From Palsa-147 sp963771905 (lineage in GTDB: Bacteria; Acidobacteriota; Terriglobia; Acidiferrales; UBA7541), in contig CAVYVI010000008.1 of assembly GCA_963771905.1 (NCBI GenBank), forward strand, positions 96,214 to 160,213: DNA of 64,000 nucleotides, written 5' to 3'. The notes beneath the pieces are model-generated. The model was not told where the DNA came from. It ran no database searches and saw only the letters and a program-made list of their open reading frames with translations. How positions within the stretch are numbered: the stretch's first letter is position 1; each line of letters opens with the position of its first letter. Below are positions 1 through 7,956 of the stretch, in pieces. A program made the translations under genes and the position numbers.

Positions 1-318
1 AATCATCATTGTCCTCCAGACCGCGCCGCTTTCCGGATGGAACAGCGAGACGAGCGCGCGCTCCGCAATCCACACTTCGAACGTGAACACCCCGGCGTAC
101 ACAGCGATGCTGAAAAGCTTCGTGGCATTCTTGAGGCCTTCGGGATGCATCGAGTAAGGATGAATGATCCAGAAGAGCGAGTCGACCCAGCTCACACCCT
201 CGAGCCAGGAATAGCCGGTCATGCAGATCACCAGGAAGGCAGCCAGGGACACGAACGGCAGCCAGAGCCGCTTGAGGAGAACCTGCGCGACTTCAAGAAT
301 GGATATTCGAACAGGCAT
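1..318 (-). CDS. Truncated ion-channel-like membrane protein (N-terminal part)
   Basis: The reading frame starts with ATG at 318 and runs off the left edge without a stop, giving 106 residues. It shows a hydrophobic segment (about residues 15-33), a short pore-like loop after WVDSLFW, and a second hydrophobic segment (about 61-80), the helix-pore-helix layout of two-TM potassium channels. Where such channels carry TVGYG, this protein has IIHPYSMHP, so a canonical potassium filter is missing. The fold assignment rests on layout only and is tentative; the rest of the gene lies outside the window. No strong ribosome binding site is seen before the ATG. Confidence 0.4.
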   Translation of the reverse strand, partial: MPVRISILEVAQVLLKRLWLPFVSLAAFLVICMTGYSWLEGVSWVDSLFWIIHPYSMHPEGLKNATKLFSIAVYAGVFTFEVWIAERALVSLFHPESGAVWRTMMI

Positions 319-558
319 CGGACCCGGTCGCTGCGTCCCCAGCATGGGGCTCCCCCGCCAGGTGGTGCGCGAAAGATTACTACGAACCGGGCGTTTTGTG
401 CAGGCGAGAGCACAAGCGAGAGAACTTGCGAAGAGACTCGCGAAGAGGGTCGCTACGGCGCGTCATTGCAGGGAATCGCAAGTGATCGCGACGATTGCGG
501 AATTCTCTGGACAGATTTTCGTGGAAACGCGCGCCGGGAACGGAAAAGAGCGGCCGAT

Positions 559-813
559 TTAACGGAGGCGGCCCGGCGGATCAGCGGCATCGGGAACGTT
601 AATTGCGGGGGAAGAAGGCTCGCTGGCCGGCAATTTCGAGGGCGGCGGCTGCGCAATACCAAGACCCTGATTCATCGCCAAATGATCTTTGCCGCAGGCA
701 GGGCAATATCCTTTTCCGGTTTCTTCATCGCGCAGGCTCGCCAGTTCGTAGCAGCCGTGGACGCAATCGCAGTAGCCCGTTCCCGTCGATGTCTTGATCG
801 GCACCAGTGCCAT
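559..813 (-). CDS. Small zinc-ribbon-like protein of unknown function
   Basis: This 84-residue protein has a CDCVHGC cluster (about residues 15-21) and a CPACGKDH knuckle (about 36-43), consistent with one zinc site. The C-terminal half is rich in Pro and Ser and probably disordered. The ATG at 813 was chosen because AGAGGGAG sits about seven bases upstream; a longer in-frame start at 909 adds 32 unconvincing residues. It is separated from both neighbours by about 250 bases, so it is probably transcribed alone. No function can be assigned. Confidence 0.55.
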   Translation of the reverse strand: MALVPIKTSTGTGYCDCVHGCYELASLRDEETGKGYCPACGKDHLAMNQGLGIAQPPPSKLPASEPSSPAINVPDAADPPGRLR

Positions 814-1072
814 GCCATCTCCCTCTGATGCGGATACTAACCGCGTTCTGAGTCGTGCGCAAGACGCAGAGTCGTCGCAAGTTATTTCGAAGAAATGCAA
901 GCGGCGCAACGCTCGAATGACCTTGCAGGATCCGCCGGCCTTGGGGGTGATTACCGAAACTTTGCTTGATTCGCGGCGGACGCGGTTCTCGCTGCGATAC
1001 GACTTCTAGGGCGAGTTAGGAATAACGCGGGGTCGCGGCGATTCCGTGATTGGCGTCGAATGCTTACCAGGC

Positions 1073-2152
1073 TCAAACGCGCTCGAGCTGTGTGAGACGG
1101 AACGGATCGACCGTATTGTCGTGAAGCTCCAGCCAAACGCGGTCGGGAATCGAAAGAAAGACGTCGACGACTCGCGGATCAAATTGCGTTCCGGAATTGC
1201 GCTGAATTTCCTCACGCGCCGCCGAGATGGGCAGAGCTTTGCGATAGGGGCGGTCGGAAATCATGGCGTCGAGCGTGTCGGCAACGGCGAATATGCGCGA
1301 GCCAAGCGGAATCTTCTCACCTTTCAATCCGCGCGGGTAACCTGACCCGTTGAAACACTCCTGGTGGGTCAGAACGATCTCCGCGGCTTCCTTGAGAAAC
1401 GGAATCCTCTCGAGCACGGAAAATCCGATGTCGCAGTGTCGCCGCATGGTGGTGCGCTCGTCGGCGGTGAGCGGGCCCGGCTTGCGCAGGATGGAATCAG
1501 GAATGCCCATCTTGCCAATGTCGTGAAGGAAGGCGCCGCGAGCGATGTGGCGGAGCGCCATTTTGTCGACGTTCATCGACTTCGCGATGGTGATCGTGAA
1601 AGCAGTCACGCGCTGGCAATGGCCTTCGGTCTCCGCATCCTTCGCGTCGAGCGCGCCGCCCAGCGCTTCGAGCGTGTAGTCGTAAGATTGCTCGAGATCG
1701 CGCAGCGCCAGCGAGAGTTGTTGCGTACGTTCGGCGACGAGCTGCTCGAGATCACTCTGGTACGTCCGATTCTCCATGACCAGCCGGCGATGCTCGAGCG
1801 CGCGGCGCACGCTCACGTAAAGCTGATCTTTCTCGAACGGCTTGAGAATGTAATCGTACGCTCCGTTGCGGATGGCCTCGAGCGCGATTGAGATATCGTG
1901 CATCGCGGTGACCATGATCACCGGAACGTCTGGATCGTGCTCGCGCAACTGAGCGAGCAGCTTCAGCCCGTCCATTTCGGGCATGACGATATCGCTCAGG
2001 ACCAGGGACGGGGATTCGCGGCGGAAATGTTCAAGAGCGACGAGGCCGTTTGGAACGGCCTGGCAGACGTAGCCCTTGGTCTCTAGAAGTGTCGAAATGA
2101 CTTCCCGGATGGCCTCTTCGTCATCCGCAATCAGAATCTTTTCGCGTTCCAC
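1073..2152 (-). CDS. Response regulator with HD-GYP cyclic-di-GMP phosphodiesterase domain
   Basis: Residues 4-118 form a receiver domain with the acidic pair D10/D11, phosphoacceptor D54 (LSDIVMPEMDG) and the conserved Lys in LKPFEKD. A short helical linker leads to an HD-GYP domain with HDIGK, a THQE motif and the GYP loop (GSGYPRGLKGEKIP). HD-GYP proteins hydrolyse cyclic di-GMP, and the receiver probably controls that activity; no cognate kinase is adjacent. The GTG at 2152 was chosen because TGAGG lies about eight bases upstream and it directly precedes the receiver. A TTG at 2290 would add 46 low-complexity residues. About 359 residues from the chosen start. Confidence 0.9.
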   Translation of the reverse strand: MEREKILIADDEEAIREVISTLLETKGYVCQAVPNGLVALEHFRRESPSLVLSDIVMPEMDGLKLLAQLREHDPDVPVIMVTAMHDISIALEAIRNGAYDYILKPFEKDQLYVSVRRALEHRRLVMENRTYQSDLEQLVAERTQQLSLALRDLEQSYDYTLEALGGALDAKDAETEGHCQRVTAFTITIAKSMNVDKMALRHIARGAFLHDIGKMGIPDSILRKPGPLTADERTTMRRHCDIGFSVLERIPFLKEAAEIVLTHQECFNGSGYPRGLKGEKIPLGSRIFAVADTLDAMISDRPYRKALPISAAREEIQRNSGTQFDPRVVDVFLSIPDRVWLELHDNTVDPFRLTQLERV

Positions 2153-2350
2153 GATAAAGGCCTCACGTGAGGGGTGTCTGGCATCATCATCTATTGTCGC
2201 AGGCTGTCGGGAGGAGATTGTCACGCTTTCCAAGGAATGTGCCGGTTCTGGCAATGGCCTTGGGCGAACGCGCGTCGCGGGTGCCGGCAACGGACGTCGC
2301 GAAGTGTAACGCCACGGGCAGCGGGAAATTGCGCTGGAGGAATGAGCGAG

Positions 2351-2917
2351 TTACACGCCGGACGCGCCGCGCATGGCTCGTTCGGCAGCAGGGGTTTGCA
2401 TCCAGGTCATGAGCGCCTCGAGTTCGCGGGCGCGGCCTGCGACGATGTCCGCCAGCTGCGTGAGGGCGGTGATTTCGAGGCTGCCACCGGCCCATAGGCG
2501 AACCACCGAGGTTCGATACAACAGACGGAAGCGCAATTCGAGCCAAAGTCTTTCGGCTTCCTGGGCGTGCACGATTTCGGGCGAGTGTGACGCGACAACG
2601 CGGGCCAGATTGTCGAGCCGTGCAAAATCCTCCCCTATCGCGGACAGATATTTTCGGAGAACCTTGCGCCTCTCGAGTTGCACTCTCTTGGCCGCGGAGG
2701 CGGGCAAACGCCGATCGATGAACGCACGATCATCAGTAGCCAATGCTTGGCGCATCTGCGTGAGATGACGGCAGTGGCGCGCGGAAAGAGCCTCCAGCTC
2801 CGAAGTGACAACAGGCCCCAGCGCGGATTCGGCGGCCAACGGACGAACCAAGAGCCACGCGACCACGGCCAGCAACAGAACCGCACCAGCAATGAATAGG
2901 ATCGCCGTCAAGGTCAC
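2351..2917 (-). CDS. Membrane-anchored helical protein of unknown function
   Basis: One N-terminal transmembrane segment (about residues 3-24, TAILFIAGAVLLLAVVAWLL) is followed by about 160 residues of charged helical sequence, probably cytoplasmic. The GTG at 2917 overlaps the stop of the upstream gene as GTGA, with CGGAG about eight bases upstream, so the two genes look translationally coupled. A longer frame reaching 3055 would overlap the upstream gene by 140 bases and is unlikely. The last part (AERAMRGASGV) carries no known motif. The family is not recognised; a partner role with the upstream membrane protein is inferred from coupling only. Confidence 0.6.
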   Translation of the reverse strand: MTLTAILFIAGAVLLLAVVAWLLVRPLAAESALGPVVTSELEALSARHCRHLTQMRQALATDDRAFIDRRLPASAAKRVQLERRKVLRKYLSAIGEDFARLDNLARVVASHSPEIVHAQEAERLWLELRFRLLYRTSVVRLWAGGSLEITALTQLADIVAGRARELEALMTWMQTPAAERAMRGASGV

Positions 2918-3687
2918 TTCATGATCTCCGAAAGGCGCGTATTCAAGCGGCGAAGCCGGAAATTCATCTCGGGCATGAGGGTCATATACACCCGGGAATC
3001 GAGCAGCTCGACCCTCTTCTGTTCCGCGATCGGTTTCCATACTGCGGCGAGCCACATCAGCATCGCCACTGCGAAGGAGTCGATACGAATTTCAGTATAG
3101 ATCGGGTAGTAAGATCCGAGCCACGTTTTCAATAACCCAGTACTGGCGACCTGGATCGCGGAGTAAAAGGCGAGCCCGCCCACCACAAGCGCAATGGCAG
3201 GCTCAATGCGGATCCGGTAATAGCGTGAGAACGCGAGACCGAACACGAGCGTGCCCACAATCGCGAGCTCGAGGCCGCGTTCGGCGGTTGAAAGAAACGT
3301 GACGAATGAATTTTGGCTGTGATAGGCGGCGACGCTCGCGGAGGATAGGAGCAGTACGGCGACTCCGATCAATAGCATTCGGCAAAGCCGCCAAATTCCT
3401 ATGTAGGGCGCAAGAATCTGCCGGCACGCCTCCCCAATGACAATCGCGCGTATCGCCATGAGTGGGACTTGCGCGAGCCAGTATGACCAGAAGTACGTCC
3501 TGGACGTGAAGCCTGCGACGCCGACCACCAACAATTGGATGACCTCGACAACCACAAGCAGAGTCAGATAGACGGTGAACCATGGCAGCCGGCTGAAAAA
3601 TTTATGACGAAGGGCAAGCGCAGCAACACTAGCGTCCAGGAGAAGCCCGATGACCCAGCGAGGATTGTGCAAGATATCGAAATGCAT
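2914..3687 (-). CDS. Polytopic membrane protein of unknown function
   Basis: The 257-residue protein has about six or seven hydrophobic segments spaced over residues 10-225, then a basic, probably cytoplasmic tail ending in RRLNTRLSEIMK. No catalytic or transport motif was recognised. It forms a two-gene unit with the coupled single-pass membrane protein downstream (four-base overlap at 2914-2917). Proteins with this layout are frequent and unnamed in Acidobacteriota genomes; that comparison is from memory. Confidence 0.65.
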   Translation of the reverse strand: MHFDILHNPRWVIGLLLDASVAALALRHKFFSRLPWFTVYLTLLVVVEVIQLLVVGVAGFTSRTYFWSYWLAQVPLMAIRAIVIGEACRQILAPYIGIWRLCRMLLIGVAVLLLSSASVAAYHSQNSFVTFLSTAERGLELAIVGTLVFGLAFSRYYRIRIEPAIALVVGGLAFYSAIQVASTGLLKTWLGSYYPIYTEIRIDSFAVAMLMWLAAVWKPIAEQKRVELLDSRVYMTLMPEMNFRLRRLNTRLSEIMK

Positions 3688-3763
3688 CGGAATCGAAGCG
3701 CATCATAGCACCCAGTAGCAAGCAAGTAAACCACGATCCGCTTCGATTCCGAGTGGCTGAACC

Positions 3764-3985
3764 CTACCCTTTTGGTCCCGTCGGTGGTAGTGGCGGGATC
3801 GGCATCCCCGAACCGTCGAGGAAACCGTGCACCGGCTTGGTTGGCGGCAGTGGCGGGATCGGCATCCCCGAACCATCAGCCCAAATGGGTTGACTATTTA
3901 CCGAAAGAGTGTTGACGCCAACGGCGACAGGGAGTAGCATGGCCGACACGAGCGCTAACAGCGCCAGTACTTTTATTTGTTTCAT
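3764..3985 (-). CDS. Small secreted peptide with a duplicated proline-rich motif
   Basis: The 73-residue product has a clear signal peptide (MKQIKVLALLALVSAMLLPVAV) and a mature part made almost entirely of two copies of DGSGMPIPPLPPT, 20 residues apart. The copies correspond to a near-perfect 60-base tandem duplication in the DNA. AGGAGG lies about nine bases before the ATG, so it is probably well translated. It faces away from the 4082 gene, sharing a 96-base spacer. Export and short repeated units suggest a peptide precursor or signalling peptide, but that is inference; it could also be a small structural wall protein. Confidence 0.6.
   Translation of the reverse strand: MKQIKVLALLALVSAMLLPVAVGVNTLSVNSQPIWADGSGMPIPPLPPTKPVHGFLDGSGMPIPPLPPTGPKG
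3790..3874 (-). repeat. 60-base-period tandem duplication inside the secreted peptide gene
   Basis: The 25-base stretches at 3790-3814 and 3850-3874 are identical, with further similarity upstream, giving a repeat period of exactly 60 bases (20 codons). The duplication keeps frame and encodes the two copies of the DGSGMPIPPLPPT motif. Confidence 0.85.
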
Positions 3986-4081
3986 GTTGAGAATCCTCCT
4001 TGAATGGGGACAGTCTTAACGAAGTAAATCGGAAACGGCAGGTAGAACCGAAAACGTTCGGAAAACAGAACAGGCAGGCCG

Positions 4082-4531
4082 ATGGAGTCTTTGGAGCGCT
4101 TCCAACAGAATCAGCGAATCATCGACGACTTCACTTTGCGCACTCTCGCGGCGATTCCCAGCCAGTTCGGGAGGTTGATTCACGTCGCGACGCTGCGGGA
4201 CCTTGGCTCCGGGCGGTATAGCCACGCGGGCCTCGAGGCGGTTTTTCAAGAGCGTGGCGTCCATCCCGCGCTGTATTACTGCCATGAAGAAATTTTTCAG
4301 AAGATTCTCGAGACACCCCTCGAAAAGCAGGAGTTGGATTTGCGGTCGTGTTTAGCCGGGATGGAAGGGGGACTCACGGAGGTGGCGGCGAATTGGATGG
4401 AACTTGAGTTCTATCGCCTGCTGATGCCACTCGGCACCCCGGAGTATATGCGGGATCTATTCTGCTCGAACCTGCGAATCTTACTGGAACTCTTTGTAGC
4501 CGAACAAGTTAGCGTTGCGTTAGCCGCATAG
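4082..4531 (+). CDS. Conserved-looking helical protein of unknown function
   Basis: A 149-residue, mostly helical soluble protein with no signal peptide and no recognisable catalytic motif. Central residues include YYCHEEIFQKIL and a conserved-looking DLRSCLAGMEGG segment. An AGGCAGG sequence precedes the ATG. It is divergent from the secreted repeat peptide gene and its last 23 bases overlap the end of the convergent XRE/S24-like regulator. The arrangement suggests that the peptide, this protein and the regulator are one functional neighbourhood, but nothing in this protein shows what it does. Confidence 0.6.
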   Translation: MESLERFQQNQRIIDDFTLRTLAAIPSQFGRLIHVATLRDLGSGRYSHAGLEAVFQERGVHPALYYCHEEIFQKILETPLEKQELDLRSCLAGMEGGLTEVAANWMELEFYRLLMPLGTPEYMRDLFCSNLRILLELFVAEQVSVALAA

Positions 4532-5246
4532 CGACGCCGACCACCCTCCCAACGATTTCGGCATCTTCCGGATACCGATAGCATTCGGGTGCGCTCGATG
4601 AATGCGGATAAGGCTGCAAAATCAGGCGTCCGCGATCCTGCGAACACCACGAGCAGCGATAGCCCCGGCGGATATCCACAAAATAGAGCGGCCTTTCGAA
4701 TTCATTCTGCCAGCCACCAGCGTCGATCTCCTGCAGCATCGGATCAATCAGGAGCAGCGAGCCCGGACGGACAAGAGGATCCATCCATCGGTCCTCTGTG
4801 CCGACAAAACCGTAGCGGTGCTTCGTGCCGTCGAGCAAGGCTCCTTCGAACTGTTTCCACGACTCGACCATTCGCGTGAGACTGTCGCTGCGGCGCGGGT
4901 CGAATGCGGGATCGAATCGCAGAGGCAAACTCAGGCGTCGAGGGGGCGTGGCGAGATGGGTATTCTTAGCGCCGTGAGCGAAACCGTCGCGAAAATGTTC
5001 TTCGAGGGGAATGTCGTACCACTGGCAGACTTCGAAAACGTCGAGATGATAGAGCGTGCATAGCGTATAGAGCTTGTGCAGCGTCGGAGTGACGCCAGCG
5101 TTTTCGATATCGGCCAGGCGGCTGATGTGAATTATGAATTCCGGGCGCCCATGCTTGCTGGCCAATTCGTAGCTGGATTGTTCGACGTCGCGGTACGTGA
5201 GTCCCAGTCGCTCACGCACCTGTCTAAGGCTAGACCCGGGCTGCAT
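4509..5246 (-). CDS. XRE-family regulator with a degenerate S24/LexA-like C-terminal domain
   Basis: An N-terminal helix-turn-helix (about residues 5-75, LRQVRERLGLTYRDVEQ) is followed by a C-terminal domain with the layout of S24 repressors (VRPGSLLLID). In autoproteolytic S24 proteins the nucleophile lies in a GDSM-type motif; here the equivalent stretch reads EDRWMDP, so the Ser appears replaced by Trp and self-cleavage is unlikely. It is therefore better seen as a ligand- or protein-responsive repressor. The ATG at 5246 is preceded by GGGGGA five bases upstream; a TTG at 5258 is an alternative. The tail overlaps the convergent 4082 gene. Confidence 0.75.
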   Translation of the reverse strand: MQPGSSLRQVRERLGLTYRDVEQSSYELASKHGRPEFIIHISRLADIENAGVTPTLHKLYTLCTLYHLDVFEVCQWYDIPLEEHFRDGFAHGAKNTHLATPPRRLSLPLRFDPAFDPRRSDSLTRMVESWKQFEGALLDGTKHRYGFVGTEDRWMDPLVRPGSLLLIDPMLQEIDAGGWQNEFERPLYFVDIRRGYRCSWCSQDRGRLILQPYPHSSSAPECYRYPEDAEIVGRVVGVAMRLTQR

Positions 5247-5440
5247 GAATTCCCCCAAAGAGCATCCCCGCCGGGAGTATGAGGGGAGATTATAGCAGAC
5301 CGCCCACGTGCTGTTCCGTAAACAGAACAGCGGCGCGGTTGCGCCACAGCGAGACGAATCGCCGCAGACCGGTTGGGGAATTATTTCGAAAACCTGATAT
5401 CCTGAATTCTTATGGCAAATTTCTCGGGGTCTCGATCACG

Positions 5441-6871
5441 ATGACGGGCACGCGGTTCAGGCTCGCGCTAGTTCTGATCGTTCTCTTCGCGCTCGCTCCT
5501 GCAGGCGCGCGGGTTTGGGGACAGCAAGCCGCTTCGCCGCCGACCGCTCCTGTCGCCGGGACGCAAGGCGCCGTGCACGGAGGCCCGGAATTTATACACG
5601 CGGCCGACGAAGTTCTCGCGCAAATGAGCGCGCTGCTCAGTTTACCGATAAAAGAGCCGCTGAAGAAGACGCTGCGTTCAAAGCAGGAAATTCGCGATTA
5701 CCTGATCCGCGAAGACGCGGAAGACAAGAACGCGGACCAGAAATACGCCGATCGCAAAGCGCTCGAGGCGTTCGGCCTGATCCCCAAGGATTTTCCTCTC
5801 GACTCCTTCATGCTCGACGTTCTCACCGATCAGGTCGCGGGCCTCTACGATCCAAAAGCCAAGGAATTCTATATCGCGGACTGGATTCCCGCCGACGAAC
5901 AGCGCAGCGTAATGGCTCATGAGCTCACGCACGCTCTCGTCGACCAGTCGTTTCACCTGGACGAATGGATCAAAGCAGCGAGGCCGAACGACGATGCGGA
6001 GCTGGCGCGCGATTCCGTCAGTGAGGGAACAGCCGTCGCTGCCATGATCGACTATTCACTCGCGGATCAGAAAATGAGCGTTCGCGATTTGCCTGACGTC
6101 ACCGCGATCATCCGCGCCAGCAGCGTCAGTGAAATGGAGAAGGATCCGCTTCTTTCGAAGGCGCCGCCGGTCATTCGCGACGAGCTTCTTTTTCCTTACC
6201 TGGATGGCACAACGTTCGCACAGCAGTTCCTGAAAGCGAATACCGGCTGGAAAGATTTGCACAAGTTGTTCGAAAATCCGCCGGTGTCAACACAGCAGAT
6301 CATTCACCCGGAGCTGTATCTGAAGGGCGTGAAGCCGGAAACCGTAACGCTGCCGAAATGGAGCGGGCTCGTCCCAGCGGAATGGAAGATGCTGGAAGAA
6401 AATGTTCTGGGCGAATTCGCGCTTCGCGAAGTCTTGAAGCAATTCGTCGGCGAGGAGAGCGCGGAAAGGGTTGCGCCGTACTGGGCGGGAGATCGCTACG
6501 CGGTTTTCGAAGACACGAAGACAAAGCGGACGGAACTTATCGTGCGCGTGCATCTCGATAGCTCGGATGACGCCGCGCGTTTCTTTGGCCAGTACAGCGA
6601 TGCACTCGAACTGAAATACAAGAAACGGACGGATCTCGTACGGCGGCCGAATTATTTCCAGTTCAAGAGCGACGCCGGGGGCGTTTTTCTGCGCTGCCTC
6701 GCGAGCGATTGTGTGTCGCTCGAGGGCGCTGACCGCGAAATGTTCGACAAGCTGAGTCGCGCGATCGGCTGGCCGGCCGCGCCGGGTGAACTCGAGGCTC
6801 CCGCGAAGTCAACGGTAACAGTACGGATTGCGCCAGGAAGCGTCACGGCCGTGAATCGCGCGTCCCTGTGA
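5441..6871 (+). CDS. Secreted HExxH-type zinc metallopeptidase-like protein
   Basis: The ATG at 5441 starts a classical signal peptide (FRLALVLIVLFALAPAGARV, cleavage likely near VWGQQ). The mature region carries AHELTHALVDQ at about residues 157-167, a typical HExxH zinc motif, with a candidate downstream acidic ligand in SVSEGTA. Length is 476 residues. The C-terminal half has no recognised domain. It is probably periplasmic or extracellular. The specific family is unclear and it could be a metal-binding protein with little proteolytic activity. It stands alone, converging on the DksA/phosphatase fusion gene 11 bases downstream. Confidence 0.7.
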   Translation: MTGTRFRLALVLIVLFALAPAGARVWGQQAASPPTAPVAGTQGAVHGGPEFIHAADEVLAQMSALLSLPIKEPLKKTLRSKQEIRDYLIREDAEDKNADQKYADRKALEAFGLIPKDFPLDSFMLDVLTDQVAGLYDPKAKEFYIADWIPADEQRSVMAHELTHALVDQSFHLDEWIKAARPNDDAELARDSVSEGTAVAAMIDYSLADQKMSVRDLPDVTAIIRASSVSEMEKDPLLSKAPPVIRDELLFPYLDGTTFAQQFLKANTGWKDLHKLFENPPVSTQQIIHPELYLKGVKPETVTLPKWSGLVPAEWKMLEENVLGEFALREVLKQFVGEESAERVAPYWAGDRYAVFEDTKTKRTELIVRVHLDSSDDAARFFGQYSDALELKYKKRTDLVRRPNYFQFKSDAGGVFLRCLASDCVSLEGADREMFDKLSRAIGWPAAPGELEAPAKSTVTVRIAPGSVTAVNRASL

Positions 6872-6882
6872 TTTCCAGCGGT

Positions 6883-7869
6883 TTAATTTTCGCGGCGAAC
6901 CACCATCAAGGTTAGATCGTCGGTCGGAGGCTTCCCGTCCGAGAAGGCGTGGAGATCGCTGAGGCATGCCGCCGAGAATTCGGCGGGAGCCAGTTGATAT
7001 TGCGATCCGATGAACTGGCGCAGGCGTTTTTCGCCGTACTCATCCCCATTTGAATCGCGCGATTCCGAGAGGCCGTCCGTGTAGAGGAACAGGCATTGCC
7101 CGGGGTCGAGCTGGAATTTCTGCGTGGTGTACGTTGAAGTGGAGAACAATCCCAAAGGCATACCCGTCGCCGAGATCGTCCGCACTCCCGCGCAGCCTGC
7201 GAGCCAAACCGGGAGATGTCCCGCGCTTCCGATTTCAATATTACCGTCGGAGTTCGCTCGTCCACACACCAGAGTCGCGTAGAGTCCGCCAATGGCGCTT
7301 TCGCAGAGCAGGCGATTCGCGGAGGCCAGCAATTGATCGAGCGGATGGCGCTGCGGAATCAGGCTGCGAAACATGGCGTGGAGATGCGCCATGAGCATGC
7401 ACGCCGACATGCCCTTGCCGGAGACATCGCCTAAGAGAAAATAGAGCGCGCCTTCGCGATCGTTCGGCTGAATCACGTCGCAGTAGTCTCCGCTCACGGG
7501 CCCGGCGGGCCAGTAGTGATGGTGGATGCGCCAACCCACAGCATGAATGTCCTGAGCGGGAAGCAGCGATCTTTGAATGCCCGCTGCGCCTTCCAAATCG
7601 CGCTCGAGAGCGCGGCGTTCTTCCGCGCTGAGGTGATCGAGACAGAAGCGGATAAGCGGATCTTTTCTGAGGCGATCGGCTTCGACTGTTTCGTGGCAGA
7701 CTTCACACAGACCGAACGTTCCCGTCTGCACGCGTTCGAGCGCCGCATCGACCTGTGCAAGTAAGTCGGTCAGGCCGTCGTTCGGCGCCGACCCGTCCAT
7801 CGCAGAAACGAGCCGCTGGCGGCGACTTTCCAGCTCGGTTTGAAAATAGGCATTACTTGGTGCGGCCAT
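6883..7869 (-). CDS. DksA/TraR-type zinc finger fused to a PP2C-like (RsbU/SpoIIE) phosphatase
   Basis: Residues about 5-90 resemble DksA/TraR: a helical hairpin then a zinc knuckle (CEVCHE, with a second pair around FCLDH). Residues about 100-328 are a PP2C-type Ser/Thr phosphatase of the RsbU/SpoIIE group with GDYCDV, GDVSGKGM, GSAGHLP, LYTDGLSE and TDDLTLMVV. Such phosphatases dephosphorylate anti-sigma-factor antagonists in partner-switching pathways; no antagonist or switch kinase is adjacent. The ATG at 7869 has GGAGG eight bases upstream, whereas the longest frame (to 7947) has none. The fusion suggests phosphatase activity linked to RNA polymerase or to nucleotide signals. Confidence 0.88.
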   Translation of the reverse strand: MAAPSNAYFQTELESRRQRLVSAMDGSAPNDGLTDLLAQVDAALERVQTGTFGLCEVCHETVEADRLRKDPLIRFCLDHLSAEERRALERDLEGAAGIQRSLLPAQDIHAVGWRIHHHYWPAGPVSGDYCDVIQPNDREGALYFLLGDVSGKGMSACMLMAHLHAMFRSLIPQRHPLDQLLASANRLLCESAIGGLYATLVCGRANSDGNIEIGSAGHLPVWLAGCAGVRTISATGMPLGLFSTSTYTTQKFQLDPGQCLFLYTDGLSESRDSNGDEYGEKRLRQFIGSQYQLAPAEFSAACLSDLHAFSDGKPPTDDLTLMVVRREN

Positions 7870-7956
7870 ACGTTGTACCTCCGAAGGCAAGTGTGGAAGA
7901 CTTGCGAAACACGCGCCATCCGATTCGCGCACCCGAATCCCTGCCATTTCCGCTGA

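Noticed and set aside
37..828. Long plus-strand frame of 263 codons at the left edge
   Set aside because: Antisense to the channel-like and zinc-ribbon genes; composition is Arg/His-rich and has no domain.
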